Below are positions 17,749-27,418 of a stretch of 64,000 nt of DNA, piece after piece (position 1 is the stretch's first letter; the number at the start of each line of letters is the position of its first letter). The translations under genes and the position numbers were made by a program. The DNA is from Desulfuribacillus stibiiarsenatis (GTDB lineage Bacteria > Bacillota > Bacilli > Desulfuribacillales > Desulfuribacillaceae), in NCBI RefSeq assembly GCF_001742305.1, contig NZ_MJAT01000022.1:1-64000 (forward strand), read 5' to 3'. The notes under the pieces were generated by a model. The model was not told where the DNA came from and ran no database searches. It saw only the letters and a list, made by a program, of their open reading frames with translations.

Positions 17749-18747
17749 ATGGGAAAGTTTGTGAAAGTGATTGCACTAAGTACTGTGCTTACATTTGTTT
17801 CAGGTTCAATGGTAACGGCTAATCCAGTGCAGGATACTATTAAAGGGAATTCCACAAGAGTTGTGGAATCACAAACAAATGATGCGAAAGGAAACAGACC
17901 AGCGATTGCAAAGGAAAGAGAAGGAGAACTTCAAAAACAGTATCTTTCGGCCATGCAGAAACTAAGGGCATTCGCTGTTAGCATTAAGGACGCTAAGCTA
18001 AAAGCAGAAACCATTAAAGAGATTCAAAACATTCATATTACGAAAGATACAATAGAGAATAAGTTAGCTAGAATTCCTACGCTCGAAGCCAAAATCAGAG
18101 AAAGAATTGCTCGATTACCAGGTGTTCAGCCACTTGCGTCGTCTGAGGTGGAAGAATTAAGGGAGAAACTCGACAAAGCTGCTAAGATAAAAGAAGAATT
18201 AGGAGTAGAGAAAGCCTTAGAACTTCGCAAAAAACTAGCAGATCGGAAAGTAGCGTTAGCTGCGCAAAAAGAATTAAAACAAGAACAAAAACAAGCACTG
18301 AGAGCAAGAGACGTAAAAGACCGCTTATATATTAAAGGGGCCACAATGAAGTTTGATGTTCCGCCGGTCATTCGCGAAGGAAGAACATTAGTGCCAGTGA
18401 GAGCTATTACTGAAGGCCTTGGAGCAAAAGTTGACTGGAATCCAGCTACGAAGACGATTACTATTACTAAAGATGACAAAGTCATAGTTCTTGTCCTTGG
18501 TTCTGCAACCGTAACTGTCAATGGCGTACCTGCAACAATTGATGTACCTGCTCAAGTGACAAACAACAGAACTATAGTGCCAATCCGATTTATCAGTGAA
18601 ATATTGAAGGTAAGTGTAGAATACGATAATGAAACAGGTGATATAGATATTGGGCTTGATACGCTTGATAATCTAGAGCTACTGGAAGAAACAGAGGCTG
18701 TTCAGGAATTGAATGACTTAATTGAAGAAGTAGAAGCTACAATTTAA
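17749..18747 (+). CDS. Secreted protein with copper amine oxidase N-terminal (stalk) domain
   Basis: The 332-residue protein has a signal peptide (about 1-25), a charged helical region (about 40-190) and a C-terminal copper amine oxidase N-terminal-like domain of two beta-alpha units. The unit motif VIREGRTLVPVRAITEGLGAK and its second form NNRTIVPIRFISEILKV are both present. In Firmicutes these domains occur on surface proteins without any oxidase domain and are thought to mediate wall or ligand binding. Last gene of the three-gene operon, ending at a terminator. A related domain occurs in the protein at 32694-34154. Confidence 0.85.
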   Translation: MGKFVKVIALSTVLTFVSGSMVTANPVQDTIKGNSTRVVESQTNDAKGNRPAIAKEREGELQKQYLSAMQKLRAFAVSIKDAKLKAETIKEIQNIHITKDTIENKLARIPTLEAKIRERIARLPGVQPLASSEVEELREKLDKAAKIKEELGVEKALELRKKLADRKVALAAQKELKQEQKQALRARDVKDRLYIKGATMKFDVPPVIREGRTLVPVRAITEGLGAKVDWNPATKTITITKDDKVIVLVLGSATVTVNGVPATIDVPAQVTNNRTIVPIRFISEILKVSVEYDNETGDIDIGLDTLDNLELLEETEAVQELNDLIEEVEATI

Positions 18748-18754
18748 ATAAATT

Positions 18755-18787
18755 AAGCCTTAGGAGATATGTTCTCTTAAGGCTTTT
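18755..18787. terminator. Terminator between convergent genes
   Basis: AAGCCTTAGGAGA pairs with TCTCTTAAGGCTT around TATGT, followed by T residues on the plus strand. It ends the exported-protein operon and may serve the convergent helicase gene. Confidence 0.8.
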
Positions 18788-18794
18788 TGCTTGG

Positions 18795-20270
18795 CTATTT
18801 TTTCCTGTTTTTATTATCAAACTTCTTTTTGCCAGCGCTTTTCCCGCGATCAAAGTCTTTTCCACGGTCATATTCCTTGCGGTTAGGAGCACCTTTACGG
18901 TCAGTACTACGCCCTTTGCTTCCACCTTTGGAGAATTCTCTAGGCTTTTTCACGCGAAGAGGAGATTCTTCTGTAAGATTTACAGGTGTAGTGTTCGGCT
19001 CTTTCACTAATAGCTTCAACGCAGCAGATACTAGAGTTAATGAATCATGCTCATTTAATAATTCTTCAGCTAATGACTTATGAGTAAAGTCGCCTGCTTC
19101 AATAATTTCTAATATTCTTTCTACGATTTGTCTTTGCTGACCTTCAATGGCATCCACAACATTCGGAACAGATCTACGATCCATTTTACGCTTTGTAATA
19201 CTTTCAATCGTACGTAGGTGGCTTACTTCTCTTGGAGTAACAAAAGTTATAGCAAGTCCAGTGTTTCCTGCACGACCAGTTCTACCGACTCTATGCACAT
19301 AGCTTTCAGGATCTTGCGGAATATCAAAGTTAAACACATGACTAACTCCGCTGACATCTAAACCTCTAGCAGCTACATCAGTAGCAACAAGGATATCAAT
19401 TGTGCCTTCTTTGAATTTACGAAGTACACTCTCGCGTTTCGATTGCGTTAAGTCACCGTGTATTCCCTCAGCATCATAACCACGTTTCGCTAAAGCTTCA
19501 GATAACTCATCAACTCTGCGTTTTGTTCTACCGAAGATAATCGCAAGCTCAGGCGACTCAATATCTAAAATGCGGCATAAAGCATCGAATTTTTGTCTTT
19601 CTGCTAGTTCAATGTATTGTTGAGCAATGTTAGGAACAGTAACTTCTTTGGATTTAACCTTAACAATCAATGGATTGTTCATGAACTTCTCAGCTAATGT
19701 TTGAATTCTAGGAGGCATTGTGGCTGAGAATAATAAAGTTTGTCGATCAGCTGAAAGCGCCGCAAGAATAGTCTCGATGTCTTCGATAAAACCCATCTGC
19801 AACATTTCATCTGCTTCATCAAGAACAATTGTCTTAACAGTATCAAGGCGAATTGTTTTGCGATTCATATGATCTAATAAACGACCAGGTGTTCCAACGA
19901 TGATATGTGCGCGATTCTTTAGTGCGCGGATTTGTCTTTGGAAATCTTGGCCACCGTAGATAGGTACAGTCTTTACCCCTTTATATTGACCAAGCTTATT
20001 TAGTTCTTCGGCTACTTGCATTGCCAACTCTCTAGTAGGCGTTATTACTAAACACTGGACAATATTCTCTGAAACATTACATGTTTCAATTAATGGAATA
20101 CCGAATGCCGCTGTTTTCCCTGTACCAGTTTGGGCTTGGCCAATTAGGTCTCTACCTTCTAAAGCCTGAGGGATTGTTTGCTCCTGGATTGGTGTTGTTG
20201 TTTCGAACCCCATGTCACTTACTGCACGTATCACATGTGGGCTTAGTCCTAAATCATAAAATGTTATCAA
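18795..20270 (-). CDS. cshA: DEAD-box ATP-dependent RNA helicase (CshA-like)
   Basis: The 491-residue protein has all core motifs: Q motif [10 protein letters not shown], motif I AQTGTGKT, Ia [31 protein letters not shown], and [13 protein letters not shown] basic Arg/Lys/Gly-rich tail (about 430-491) is typical of CshA/DeaD RNA chaperones that remodel mRNA and ribosome precursors, especially in the cold. A TTG start follows AAAGGAG. A cold-shock protein gene lies upstream on the same strand with its own terminator, so the two are separate units. Confidence 0.92.
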   Translation of the reverse strand: MITFYDLGLSPHVIRAVSDMGFETTTPIQEQTIPQALEGRDLIGQAQTGTGKTAAFGIPLIETCNVSENIVQCLVITPTRELAMQVAEELNKLGQYKGVKTVPIYGGQDFQRQIRALKNRAHIIVGTPGRLLDHMNRKTIRLDTVKTIVLDEADEMLQMGFIEDIETILAALSADRQTLLFSATMPPRIQTLAEKFMNNPLIVKVKSKEVTVPNIAQQYIELAERQKFDALCRILDIESPELAIIFGRTKRRVDELSEALAKRGYDAEGIHGDLTQSKRESVLRKFKEGTIDILVATDVAARGLDVSGVSHVFNFDIPQDPESYVHRVGRTGRAGNTGLAITFVTPREVSHLRTIESITKRKMDRRSVPNVVDAIEGQQRQIVERILEIIEAGDFTHKSLAEELLNEHDSLTLVSAALKLLVKEPNTTPVNLTEESPLRVKKPREFSKGGSKGRSTDRKGAPNRKEYDRGKDFDRGKSAGKKKFDNKNRKK

Positions 20271-20370
20271 TAGTATTAAATCTCCTTTGTATGTAGTTTA
20301 GATTACACATTAATCTATAAAATAATCATAACGAATCATTTATAGTATGTCCAATTTTTTTGCTTTTAAA

Positions 20371-20403
20371 AAAAGGCATATCCGAATATCGGATAATGCC
20401 TTC
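20371..20403 (-). terminator. Terminator after the cold-shock gene
   Basis: On the minus strand GGCAT-ta-TCCGA pairs with TCGGA-t-ATGCC around TAT, followed by seven T residues. Confidence 0.85.
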
Positions 20404-20429
20404 TTGTAGTCAATGTAGTTATGTTATAA

Positions 20430-20627
20430 CTATACGCGAACTACGTTAGCTGCTTGTGGTCCACGGTTTCCGTCAACGATATCGAATTGTACTGATTGAC
20501 CTTCTTCTAAAGTCTTGAATCCGTCTCCTTGGATAGCTGAGAAGTGAACGAATACGTCGTCACCGTTCTCGCGCTCGATGAATCCGAAACCTTTTTCTGC
20601 GTTAAACCATTTTACTTTGCCTGTCAT
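20430..20627 (-). CDS. Cold-shock protein (CspA/CspB family)
   Basis: The 65-residue protein is a complete cold-shock OB fold with RNP1 KGFGFIE and RNP2 DVFVHFSAI. It binds single-stranded RNA/DNA and prevents RNA structure formation. The start at 20627 ([16 protein letters not shown]) follows GGGAGG and gives the family's standard length; the longer frame to 20678 is untranslated leader. A leader of unknown length, common for csp genes, precedes it. Confidence 0.96.
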   Translation of the reverse strand: MTGKVKWFNAEKGFGFIERENGDDVFVHFSAIQGDGFKTLEEGQSVQFDIVDGNRGPQAANVVRV

Positions 20628-20905
20628 TTGATTGGCCTCCCAAAAAATTAAAGTGTTTAAAAAGCATAATGTAACCATGTTTCCTTGCTAAACCATCTTT
20701 AGATTTTTAGAGGCCGCAAAACCAAAACGTTATCTATACTTTTCACTTTAACAGAATATCACAGTTGTAAAATAAAAGCAAATTAATATAAAGAAATATT
20801 AACAGCGAGGAAAATTGCGTTCTATTTATTGGAAAAACAGTTCAATATTTATGTTGATTCAACAGCAAGCCCATTGTATGATGAAACTAGACAATTTCAA
20901 CGGAA

Positions 20906-22219
20906 ATGGGCGACACTATGGATATTAAAAGATTAATGACATTGGGGAAGGCCAGGCAATATAAGACGGATGAGTTTGTATTTTATGAAGGCGATGTAGG
21001 GGAGGAAATGTACATTTTGCTAAAAGGCAAAGTGGGTGTTTTTACGAACAATATTAATGGTTCGAAATGTAAAATAGTAGAATTAGAATCTGGTGACTTT
21101 TTTGGCGAAATGGCTTTAATTGATGGTTCTCCACGCAGTGCCGATATATTAGCCCTCGATGATATATCAGTTTTTGTCATTACCAAAGCTAATTTCGAAC
21201 AAGTCATAGTGGCATTCCCAGATTTAGCGTTGCGCATTATGAAGGGTATGAGTTTGCGCGTCAGAGAACAGAACAAAATCATTTCTAATATGAGATCTCC
21301 AGTAAAACAAATATCAAGTCTGCTGTCTAAGCAAATAACCACAGATAGTAACAACGAAGACACCCCTCAGAGACCCTCACACAATGCAGAGAAGCCAAAT
21401 GAAAATGTCACTACTTTAGAAATCTCTTTAAATAGGGACGAAGAAAGTCATGTTGATGAAACAAATAATAAGAAAGAAACGAAAATTATAAATTATGATC
21501 AAATCATAGTACCAGAAAATTATAACAAATACATATTTACGGGCGATGTTGAGTGTCCAGTCTGTGACAAGAAATTTACAACAGATAAGATTCGTAACAC
21601 GATGCTTAAGATGGATAAAGAAGATCGTGATTTCCGTACCAGATATAAAGAGTTTGAACCGTATTGGTATAAAATTTGGGTTTGCCCGCACTGTTATTAT
21701 GCAAACTTTGATTATATCTATAATCAAGTGAGCTATCTTAAGAAAAAAACAATTCTAAGTCAAACAAAGCAATTGAAACAAAAGTATCTAATTGACGTTA
21801 GCAAGAAGCGCACTTTGAAAGACGTACTAAGGATGTTCTTTCTATGCCAAGAAATTCATCAAATTACACCAATGGATCGTCTTTCCTATGCGAAGGCATG
21901 GTTATTCTTGACTTGGATCTATGAAGATATTGGTGATACGGATATGGTTGAGGTAGCAACGGAAATGGCGTTAAATAGCTATATCGACACCCATCAGAAC
22001 GATGTTCGTGGACTCGCTAACGGCCAAGAAATTAGACTTGCATTATTAATCGGAGAATTGTATATTAGGCAAAATAAGCTTGACGAGGCTGTAAAATATC
22101 TTGCTAAGGCAGTACAGATGCGCTCAGAGCCGAAGCGAATGAGGGAGCTCGCATCCGATCGAATGATAGAACTTAAAGAAAAGTTAAAAGCTGCGAAAAA
22201 GCAGGAATCAACGGATTAA
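20906..22219 (+). CDS. Cyclic-nucleotide-binding domain fused to DUF2225 zinc-ribbon protein
   Basis: The 437-residue protein starts with a cNMP-binding beta-barrel (about 5-125) containing the phosphate cassette GDFFGEMALIDGSPRSADI. A low-complexity linker follows (about 130-200), then DUF2225: two CxxC pairs (CPVCDKKF and CPHCYYANFD) and a helical TPR-like C-terminus. There is no DNA-binding helix-turn-helix, so it is not a Crp regulator; it probably responds to a cyclic nucleotide by protein contact. ATG 20918 is an alternative start; neither has a strong ribosome site. A class III cyclase is encoded at 29998-31779. Role unknown. Confidence 0.8.
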   Translation: MGDTMDIKRLMTLGKARQYKTDEFVFYEGDVGEEMYILLKGKVGVFTNNINGSKCKIVELESGDFFGEMALIDGSPRSADILALDDISVFVITKANFEQVIVAFPDLALRIMKGMSLRVREQNKIISNMRSPVKQISSLLSKQITTDSNNEDTPQRPSHNAEKPNENVTTLEISLNRDEESHVDETNNKKETKIINYDQIIVPENYNKYIFTGDVECPVCDKKFTTDKIRNTMLKMDKEDRDFRTRYKEFEPYWYKIWVCPHCYYANFDYIYNQVSYLKKKTILSQTKQLKQKYLIDVSKKRTLKDVLRMFFLCQEIHQITPMDRLSYAKAWLFLTWIYEDIGDTDMVEVATEMALNSYIDTHQNDVRGLANGQEIRLALLIGELYIRQNKLDEAVKYLAKAVQMRSEPKRMRELASDRMIELKEKLKAAKKQESTD

Positions 22220-22241
22220 TTTGAGGGGAGAATCGTAACAT

Positions 22242-23426
22242 ATGTATTCATCACCATTGACTAAAGGTGCTAAAAAGATAATGTTATTAGGATCAGGGGA
22301 GTTAGGAAAGGAAGTAATCATTGAAGCGCAACGGTTGGGTATCGAAACGATAGCAGTTGACAGATACGCAAGCGCTCCTGGCATGCAGGTAGCACATCGC
22401 TCCCATGTCATCAACATGTTAGACCCTGAGCAATTATTGCAAGTTATTTACGACGAGAAACCTGACGTAATCGTCCCAGAAATTGAAGCGATAGCGACTG
22501 ATGTACTTCTTGAAGTAGAAAAAGAAGGATTTCATGTAGTCCCAACCGCTAGAGCTACTCGCCTTACGATGGACAGGGAAGGTATCCGCCGCTTAGCTTC
22601 AGAAGAGCTTCAGTTGCCTACTGCTAACTATGAATTTGCTGATAGCTTAGAAGAACTTCGTAGTGCTGTGGAGAAGATTGGCACACCATGTTTTATTAAG
22701 CCGGTGATGAGTTCGTCTGGTAAAGGACAGAGTGTTTGTAAAACTTTAAATGACGTGGAAACATCTTGGAATATTGCAATGCAAGGAAGTCGCGGCAAAA
22801 GCACACGTGTGATTGTAGAAGAGTTCATTAGCTTTGAGTCGGAGATTACACTATTAACCATCCGCTCTGTTTCGGGAACAACTTTCTGTCCCCCAATCGG
22901 ACATGTTCAAAAAGACGGTGACTACATCGAGTCATGGCAACCGCACGCTATGGAGGAGTGGCAGATTCAGCAGTCGATGGATATTGCCAAGAGAGTAACT
23001 GATGAGCTCGGCGGTTATGGCTTATTTGGAGTCGAGTTATTTATAGGAAAAGACAAAGTATACTTCAGTGAGGTTTCACCGCGACCACATGATACGGGAA
23101 TGGTTACTTTAGCAACACAAGATTTATCGGAATTTGCATTACATGTTCGAGCAATTCTTGGTTTCCCAATTCCTACGATTCAATTGCTAAAGTCAGGAGC
23201 ATCTTATACGTTAAAAGCAGATCGTGAATCAAAGAAGTTTAACATCGAGAACATCGGAGAGGCCCTACAGTTACCGAATACACAGGTTCGAATTTTCGGC
23301 AAACCGGAAACAAAAGTAGGAAGAAGAATGGCAGTAGCATTAAGCACGGCTGACACCACTGATGAGGCAAGAGCGATTGCTATGAAAGCAGCCAAGACTT
23401 TGAAAATTCAATACAACGATAACTAA
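22242..23426 (+). CDS. purT: Formate-dependent phosphoribosylglycinamide formyltransferase PurT
   Basis: The 394-residue ATP-grasp enzyme matches PurT in length and order: N-terminal Rossmann-like region ([20 protein letters not shown]), central ATP-grasp ([41 protein letters not shown]) and a C-terminal barrel. It uses formate and ATP to formylate GAR in purine synthesis, avoiding formyl-tetrahydrofolate. It follows the cNMP/DUF2225 gene by 22 bp with its own GAGGGG site and may be co-transcribed. A terminator follows. Confidence 0.96.
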   Translation: MYSSPLTKGAKKIMLLGSGELGKEVIIEAQRLGIETIAVDRYASAPGMQVAHRSHVINMLDPEQLLQVIYDEKPDVIVPEIEAIATDVLLEVEKEGFHVVPTARATRLTMDREGIRRLASEELQLPTANYEFADSLEELRSAVEKIGTPCFIKPVMSSSGKGQSVCKTLNDVETSWNIAMQGSRGKSTRVIVEEFISFESEITLLTIRSVSGTTFCPPIGHVQKDGDYIESWQPHAMEEWQIQQSMDIAKRVTDELGGYGLFGVELFIGKDKVYFSEVSPRPHDTGMVTLATQDLSEFALHVRAILGFPIPTIQLLKSGASYTLKADRESKKFNIENIGEALQLPNTQVRIFGKPETKVGRRMAVALSTADTTDEARAIAMKAAKTLKIQYNDN

Positions 23427-23456
23427 GGTATTAAATTTCATATAGGCAATCGAAAG

Positions 23457-23480
23457 GCATCTCCTTAGGGGATGTTTTTT
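23457..23480 (+). terminator. Terminator after purT
   Basis: CATC-t-CC pairs with GG-g-GATG around TTA, followed by six T residues. Confidence 0.75.
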
Positions 23481-23528
23481 GTTGCCAAGACTTTCGTGAA
23501 TAGTTTTCCCGATACAAGGACGGAAATA

Positions 23529-23557
23529 TTTACAAAAACAAAAAATCCACTTATAGT
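23529..23557 (+). promoter_or_regulatory. Promoter of the potABCD operon
   Basis: TTTACA (23529-23534) and TATAGT (23552-23557) are separated by 17 bp, about 40 bp before the potA start. Confidence 0.6.
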
Positions 23558-23599
23558 AGGCTAATGAGATTATTTAGGTATGAAGTTAGGTGGTGTAAT

Positions 23600-24586
23600 G
23601 TGAGGACTTTAATTCGATTAGAAAGGGTTACTAAACGATATGACGAGGATATCGTGATTCATCCCATCGATTTATCAATATATGAAGGGGAATTCCTGAC
23701 GTTGCTTGGGCCCAGTGGTTGCGGGAAAACCACGTTATTACGAACGATTGCTGGATTTGAGCAACTAACAGATGGGGAAATCTATTTAGAGGATGAACCA
23801 ATGAAGGGCCAGCCGCCATACCGAAGGAATATGAATATGGTCTTTCAGCAGTACGCACTGTTCCCGCATATGAATGTAGAAGATAATATTTTATTTGGAT
23901 TAAGGATGAAGAAAGTACCGACTCAAGAGCAAGAAAAGCGTCTGGCAGAAGTACTAGAATATACGCAACTAAAAGATTATAGGAAACGGTTTCCGCAACA
24001 ACTTTCTGGGGGGCAGCAACAACGGGTCGCAATTGCCCGTGCGATTATCAATAGGCCTAAAGTTTTGCTACTGGACGAGCCTTTAGGGGCACTCGATTAT
24101 CAACTTCGCAAGGGTTTACAGTTGGAATTGAAGAACTTACAGAAACAACTAGGGATTACTTTCATATATGTAACTCATGATCAAGAGGAAGCACTCATGA
24201 TGTCAGACAGGATTGTCATTCTAAACGCTGGGAAAATCGAACAGATTGGCACTCCGTTGGAAATCTATAATAGGCCTCGTACATTATTTGCAGCTAAATT
24301 CATTGGAGAGAACAATATTTTTCAACAAGGGAATCGGATATTCTCTGTTCGCCCAGAAGCTATTACAATATCATCGGCGAGTGAATCTACCAATAGAAAC
24401 TCCCAAAAACAAGGTGAAATACTAGATGTAGTATTCACTGGAGCAACGAATAAAGTCTACATTGCCCCTAGCAATGAAACGGCAGTGATACTCGTGTATG
24501 ATGCGATAAAGGGTACGCCACAGTGGAGAAAAGGACAAGCTGTCAAGTTGTCGTGGCAGGAGTTGGACGAGGTGGACTTGTCATGA
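23600..24586 (+). CDS. potA: Spermidine/putrescine ABC transporter ATPase PotA
   Basis: The 328-residue ATPase has Walker [11 protein letters not shown]-loop [11 protein letters not shown], signature LSGGQQQRV, Walker [13 protein letters not shown] and H-loop YVTHDQEEA, then a TOBE-type C-terminal domain (about 235-325). It powers polyamine uptake by PotBCD. GTG at 23600 is preferred, with AGGTGG 7 bp upstream; the longer frame from 23564 has none. Its stop codon overlaps the potB start (ATGA), indicating coupled translation. Polyamine specificity is inferred from the whole operon. Confidence 0.93.
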   Translation: MRTLIRLERVTKRYDEDIVIHPIDLSIYEGEFLTLLGPSGCGKTTLLRTIAGFEQLTDGEIYLEDEPMKGQPPYRRNMNMVFQQYALFPHMNVEDNILFGLRMKKVPTQEQEKRLAEVLEYTQLKDYRKRFPQQLSGGQQQRVAIARAIINRPKVLLLDEPLGALDYQLRKGLQLELKNLQKQLGITFIYVTHDQEEALMMSDRIVILNAGKIEQIGTPLEIYNRPRTLFAAKFIGENNIFQQGNRIFSVRPEAITISSASESTNRNSQKQGEILDVVFTGATNKVYIAPSNETAVILVYDAIKGTPQWRKGQAVKLSWQELDEVDLS

Positions 24587-25446
24587 AGCAAAGGCTATCA
24601 GAGGTAATGGGTAAGTTGATGGCATTACCGATTATGTTCTGGCTTATCATTTTTTTCATGCTTCCGTTTGTATTTATGCTTATTATATCGTTCTATCAAC
24701 GGGGGATTTATGGGCAGCTAATTCCAGGTTTTTCACTGGACAACTATTGGAGATTTTTTGACAGTTTATATCTAGGGATTCTCCTAGATACATTAGTGGT
24801 CGCTTTCGTAACTACCATTAGTGTGTTGCTGATTGCATATCCGTTGGCATACTATATCAGTCGTCTGCCACGCGCTAACCAAGCGATTTGGTTGGTAATC
24901 GTGATGATTCCATTTTGGATTAATTTTTTAATCCGTTCTTATGCGTGGGTAATTATTTTACGCTCTCAGGGACTTGTCAATACGATACTTTTAAAACTCG
25001 GAATCATCGATGTTCCGCTTTCGTTGCTATACAATTGGCCAGCAGTTATGCTCGGTATGGTATATACGTTATTACCTTTTATGGTATTACCACTTTATGT
25101 GTCTTTAGAGAAACTAGATAGAAGAAAATTAGAGGCAGCATATGACCTAGGAGCACGCCCGTGGCAAGCATTTTGGCACATTACACTACCTTTAACGAAA
25201 CCGGGAATTGCCTTAGGTTCTATCATAGTATTCGTATCTTCTATTGGGATGTTTGTTGTGCCTGACGTCATGGGAGGAGCCAAGTCGATGTTACTGGGCA
25301 ATGTCATACAGAATCAGTTCTTATCAGCGCGCGATTGGCCCTTTGGCTCTGCGATATCTGTATGGTTGATGATTCTCTCAGCGATTCTAATTGCACTCTA
25401 CTACAAAGCGATGCAATGGGAGCAACGCTTGGAGGACAAACTATGA
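24583..25446 (+). CDS. potB: Spermidine/putrescine ABC transporter permease PotB
   Basis: The 287-residue membrane protein has six predicted helices and the permease EAA loop ([17 protein letters not shown]) that contacts PotA. The segment [11 protein letters not shown] is typical of PotB. ATG 24583 overlaps the potA stop by 4 bp and follows GAGGTGG. The longer frame from 24523 is discarded. It forms one half of the polyamine channel with PotC. Confidence 0.93.
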   Translation: MKQRLSEVMGKLMALPIMFWLIIFFMLPFVFMLIISFYQRGIYGQLIPGFSLDNYWRFFDSLYLGILLDTLVVAFVTTISVLLIAYPLAYYISRLPRANQAIWLVIVMIPFWINFLIRSYAWVIILRSQGLVNTILLKLGIIDVPLSLLYNWPAVMLGMVYTLLPFMVLPLYVSLEKLDRRKLEAAYDLGARPWQAFWHITLPLTKPGIALGSIIVFVSSIGMFVVPDVMGGAKSMLLGNVIQNQFLSARDWPFGSAISVWLMILSAILIALYYKAMQWEQRLEDKL

Positions 25447-26225
25447 AAATACTGCGTCCGCTCTCTTACTTCATCGTAGCATTCATATATATACCAATGA
25501 TTGTGTTAATGGTATTCTCTTTTAATCAGTCGCGAATTAATGCCGCGTGGTCGGGATTCACTCTGGATTGGTATCGATCACTACTGGAGAACCGATTTGT
25601 ATTAGATGCCCTTAGCAATAGCATGTTAGTTGCAAGCGCAACAACGGTTATCGCAACCATCATGGGGGCATTCGCAGCCTATGGATTCTACAAGTATCAG
25701 TTCCGGTGGCACTCATTATGGAGAGGATTTATATACGCTCCTTTAATTATACCTGAACTATTGATGGGTCTTTCGTTATTAATCCTATTCTCGCAATTCG
25801 ATATACCACTAGGAAAAGGTACGTTGATTATAGCCCATGTGACATTTAGCATTCCATTTGTTTTCTTAATTATCTATGATCGATTGATAGAGATGGGTAA
25901 GGAACTAGAGGAAGCAGCTATGGACTTAGGGGCTTCACCCATGCAAACATTTTTCTTGATAACTTTACCGGTTCTTATGCCGAGCATATTTGCAAGTATA
26001 CTACTGGTATTCACGCTTTCGTTGGATGATTTTATCATTAGCTTCTTTGTCGCAGGGCCTAACTCTACTACTTTACCAATTTACATATATGGAATGATAA
26101 AACGAGGTATATCCCCAGAAATCAATGCCTTAGCAACACTTATGATTATTTTTACGATTGTTTTTATTGCAATTGCGGAATGGATTCGCAGAAAAGGGTC
26201 TATGAAAGTGAATAAAACAAGTTAA
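25443..26225 (+). CDS. potC: Spermidine/putrescine ABC transporter permease PotC
   Basis: The 260-residue membrane protein has six helices and an EAA loop (EEAAMDLGASPMQTFFLI), with the PotC-typical segments FNQSRINAAWSGFTLDWY and SLDDFIISFF. ATG 25443 overlaps the potB stop by 4 bp and has GGAGG upstream. Second half of the polyamine channel. Confidence 0.93.
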   Translation: MKILRPLSYFIVAFIYIPMIVLMVFSFNQSRINAAWSGFTLDWYRSLLENRFVLDALSNSMLVASATTVIATIMGAFAAYGFYKYQFRWHSLWRGFIYAPLIIPELLMGLSLLILFSQFDIPLGKGTLIIAHVTFSIPFVFLIIYDRLIEMGKELEEAAMDLGASPMQTFFLITLPVLMPSIFASILLVFTLSLDDFIISFFVAGPNSTTLPIYIYGMIKRGISPEINALATLMIIFTIVFIAIAEWIRRKGSMKVNKTS

Positions 26226-26246
26226 AGAATAGAAAGGGGAAAGGTA

Positions 26247-27287
26247 ATGAAAAAAATAGCACTTTTATTTTTAATCAGCATGATGGTGTTCACAATGTTA
26301 ACAGGTTGCTTCGGAAGCAAGCAAGAGGTGCTGAATATCTATAGCTGGGCTGATAATTTTGATCCAGATGTGATTGCCGATTTCGAAAAGCAGTTTAATG
26401 TGAAGGTGAACTATGATGTGTTCTCTAGTAACGAGGAGATGCTTGCGAAGCTACAAGCTGGTGCATCGCAATATGATATTATTCAGCCATCTGATTATAT
26501 GGTGGAAATTATGATCGAACTAGGATTGCTAGAAGAATTGAATAAGGATAATATTCCTAATGTGAAGAATATCGTATCGAATTTTCAAACACCGCCGTTC
26601 GACCCTCAGAAGCAGTACTCGCTTGTATATACATGGGGGGTCACAGGGATTGCGTATAATCCGAAATATGTAACAGATCCAATTACGAGTTGGAATGACC
26701 TTTGGAACGACAAGTATAAAGGTCGAGTGGTATTATTAAATGACCCGAGAGAAGTCATTGGTATGTCACTCATTAAGAATGGATTCTCGAATAGCACAGA
26801 GGATGCCAATGAATTAAAATTTGCGGTAGATGATTTAAAGCAACTACTACCCAATGTATTAGCTTTTGATACTGATACGATTAAGCAGAAGTTTATTGCA
26901 GAAGAGGCATGGATTGGGACTGTTTGGTCAGGCGATGCGGCTTTCATTGCAGAAGAGAATGAAAACATTGCATACGTAGTTCCAGAAGAAGGTGGTACAA
27001 TCTGGGCAGACACAATTGCTATCCCGAAAGGTGCTAAGAATAAGGAACTTGCAGAAAAGTTTATAAATTTCCTGCTTGAACCACAGGTTAGTGTACGGAA
27101 TTACGAGTCGATTGGCTATAGTAATCCAAATGAACAAGCGTATCCTCTGCATACTCAAGAGTATTTGGATAATAATATGATATTCCTAGATGAGGCTGAG
27201 TTAAACCGTACGGAGTGGTTAATTGATGTGGGTGATTTGCTACGTGAGTATGACCGCGCTTGGACAGAGTTAAGGAGCGGAAGATAA
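26247..27287 (+). CDS. potD: Spermidine/putrescine-binding lipoprotein PotD
   Basis: The 346-residue protein has a lipoprotein signal with lipobox LTGC (Cys 21) and a periplasmic-binding-protein fold beginning LNIYSWADNFDPDVIADFEK. The polyamine-binding family feature YDIIQPSDYMVEIM is present. It is tethered outside the cytoplasmic membrane and delivers substrate to PotBC. Last gene of the operon, 21 bp after potC, with a terminator behind. Confidence 0.94.
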   Translation: MKKIALLFLISMMVFTMLTGCFGSKQEVLNIYSWADNFDPDVIADFEKQFNVKVNYDVFSSNEEMLAKLQAGASQYDIIQPSDYMVEIMIELGLLEELNKDNIPNVKNIVSNFQTPPFDPQKQYSLVYTWGVTGIAYNPKYVTDPITSWNDLWNDKYKGRVVLLNDPREVIGMSLIKNGFSNSTEDANELKFAVDDLKQLLPNVLAFDTDTIKQKFIAEEAWIGTVWSGDAAFIAEENENIAYVVPEEGGTIWADTIAIPKGAKNKELAEKFINFLLEPQVSVRNYESIGYSNPNEQAYPLHTQEYLDNNMIFLDEAELNRTEWLIDVGDLLREYDRAWTELRSGR

Positions 27288-27293
27288 AATAGA

Positions 27294-27337
27294 AAAAAAC
27301 CTGTAATAAGTGAGTAGTCTCTTATTACAGGTTTTTT
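27294..27337. terminator. Terminator after potD
   Basis: AAAAAACCTGTAATAAG pairs perfectly with CTTATTACAGGTTTTTT around a 10-nt loop; A and T runs on both sides make it bidirectional, serving the convergent FecR-domain gene as well. Confidence 0.9.
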
Positions 27338-27418
27338 CTTGGTACATCAGCATGTATAAAATTTGAGGTAGATAGTATAACTTTACATTAGCAGATGGAA
27401 GAGAAATAAATTTTGCAG

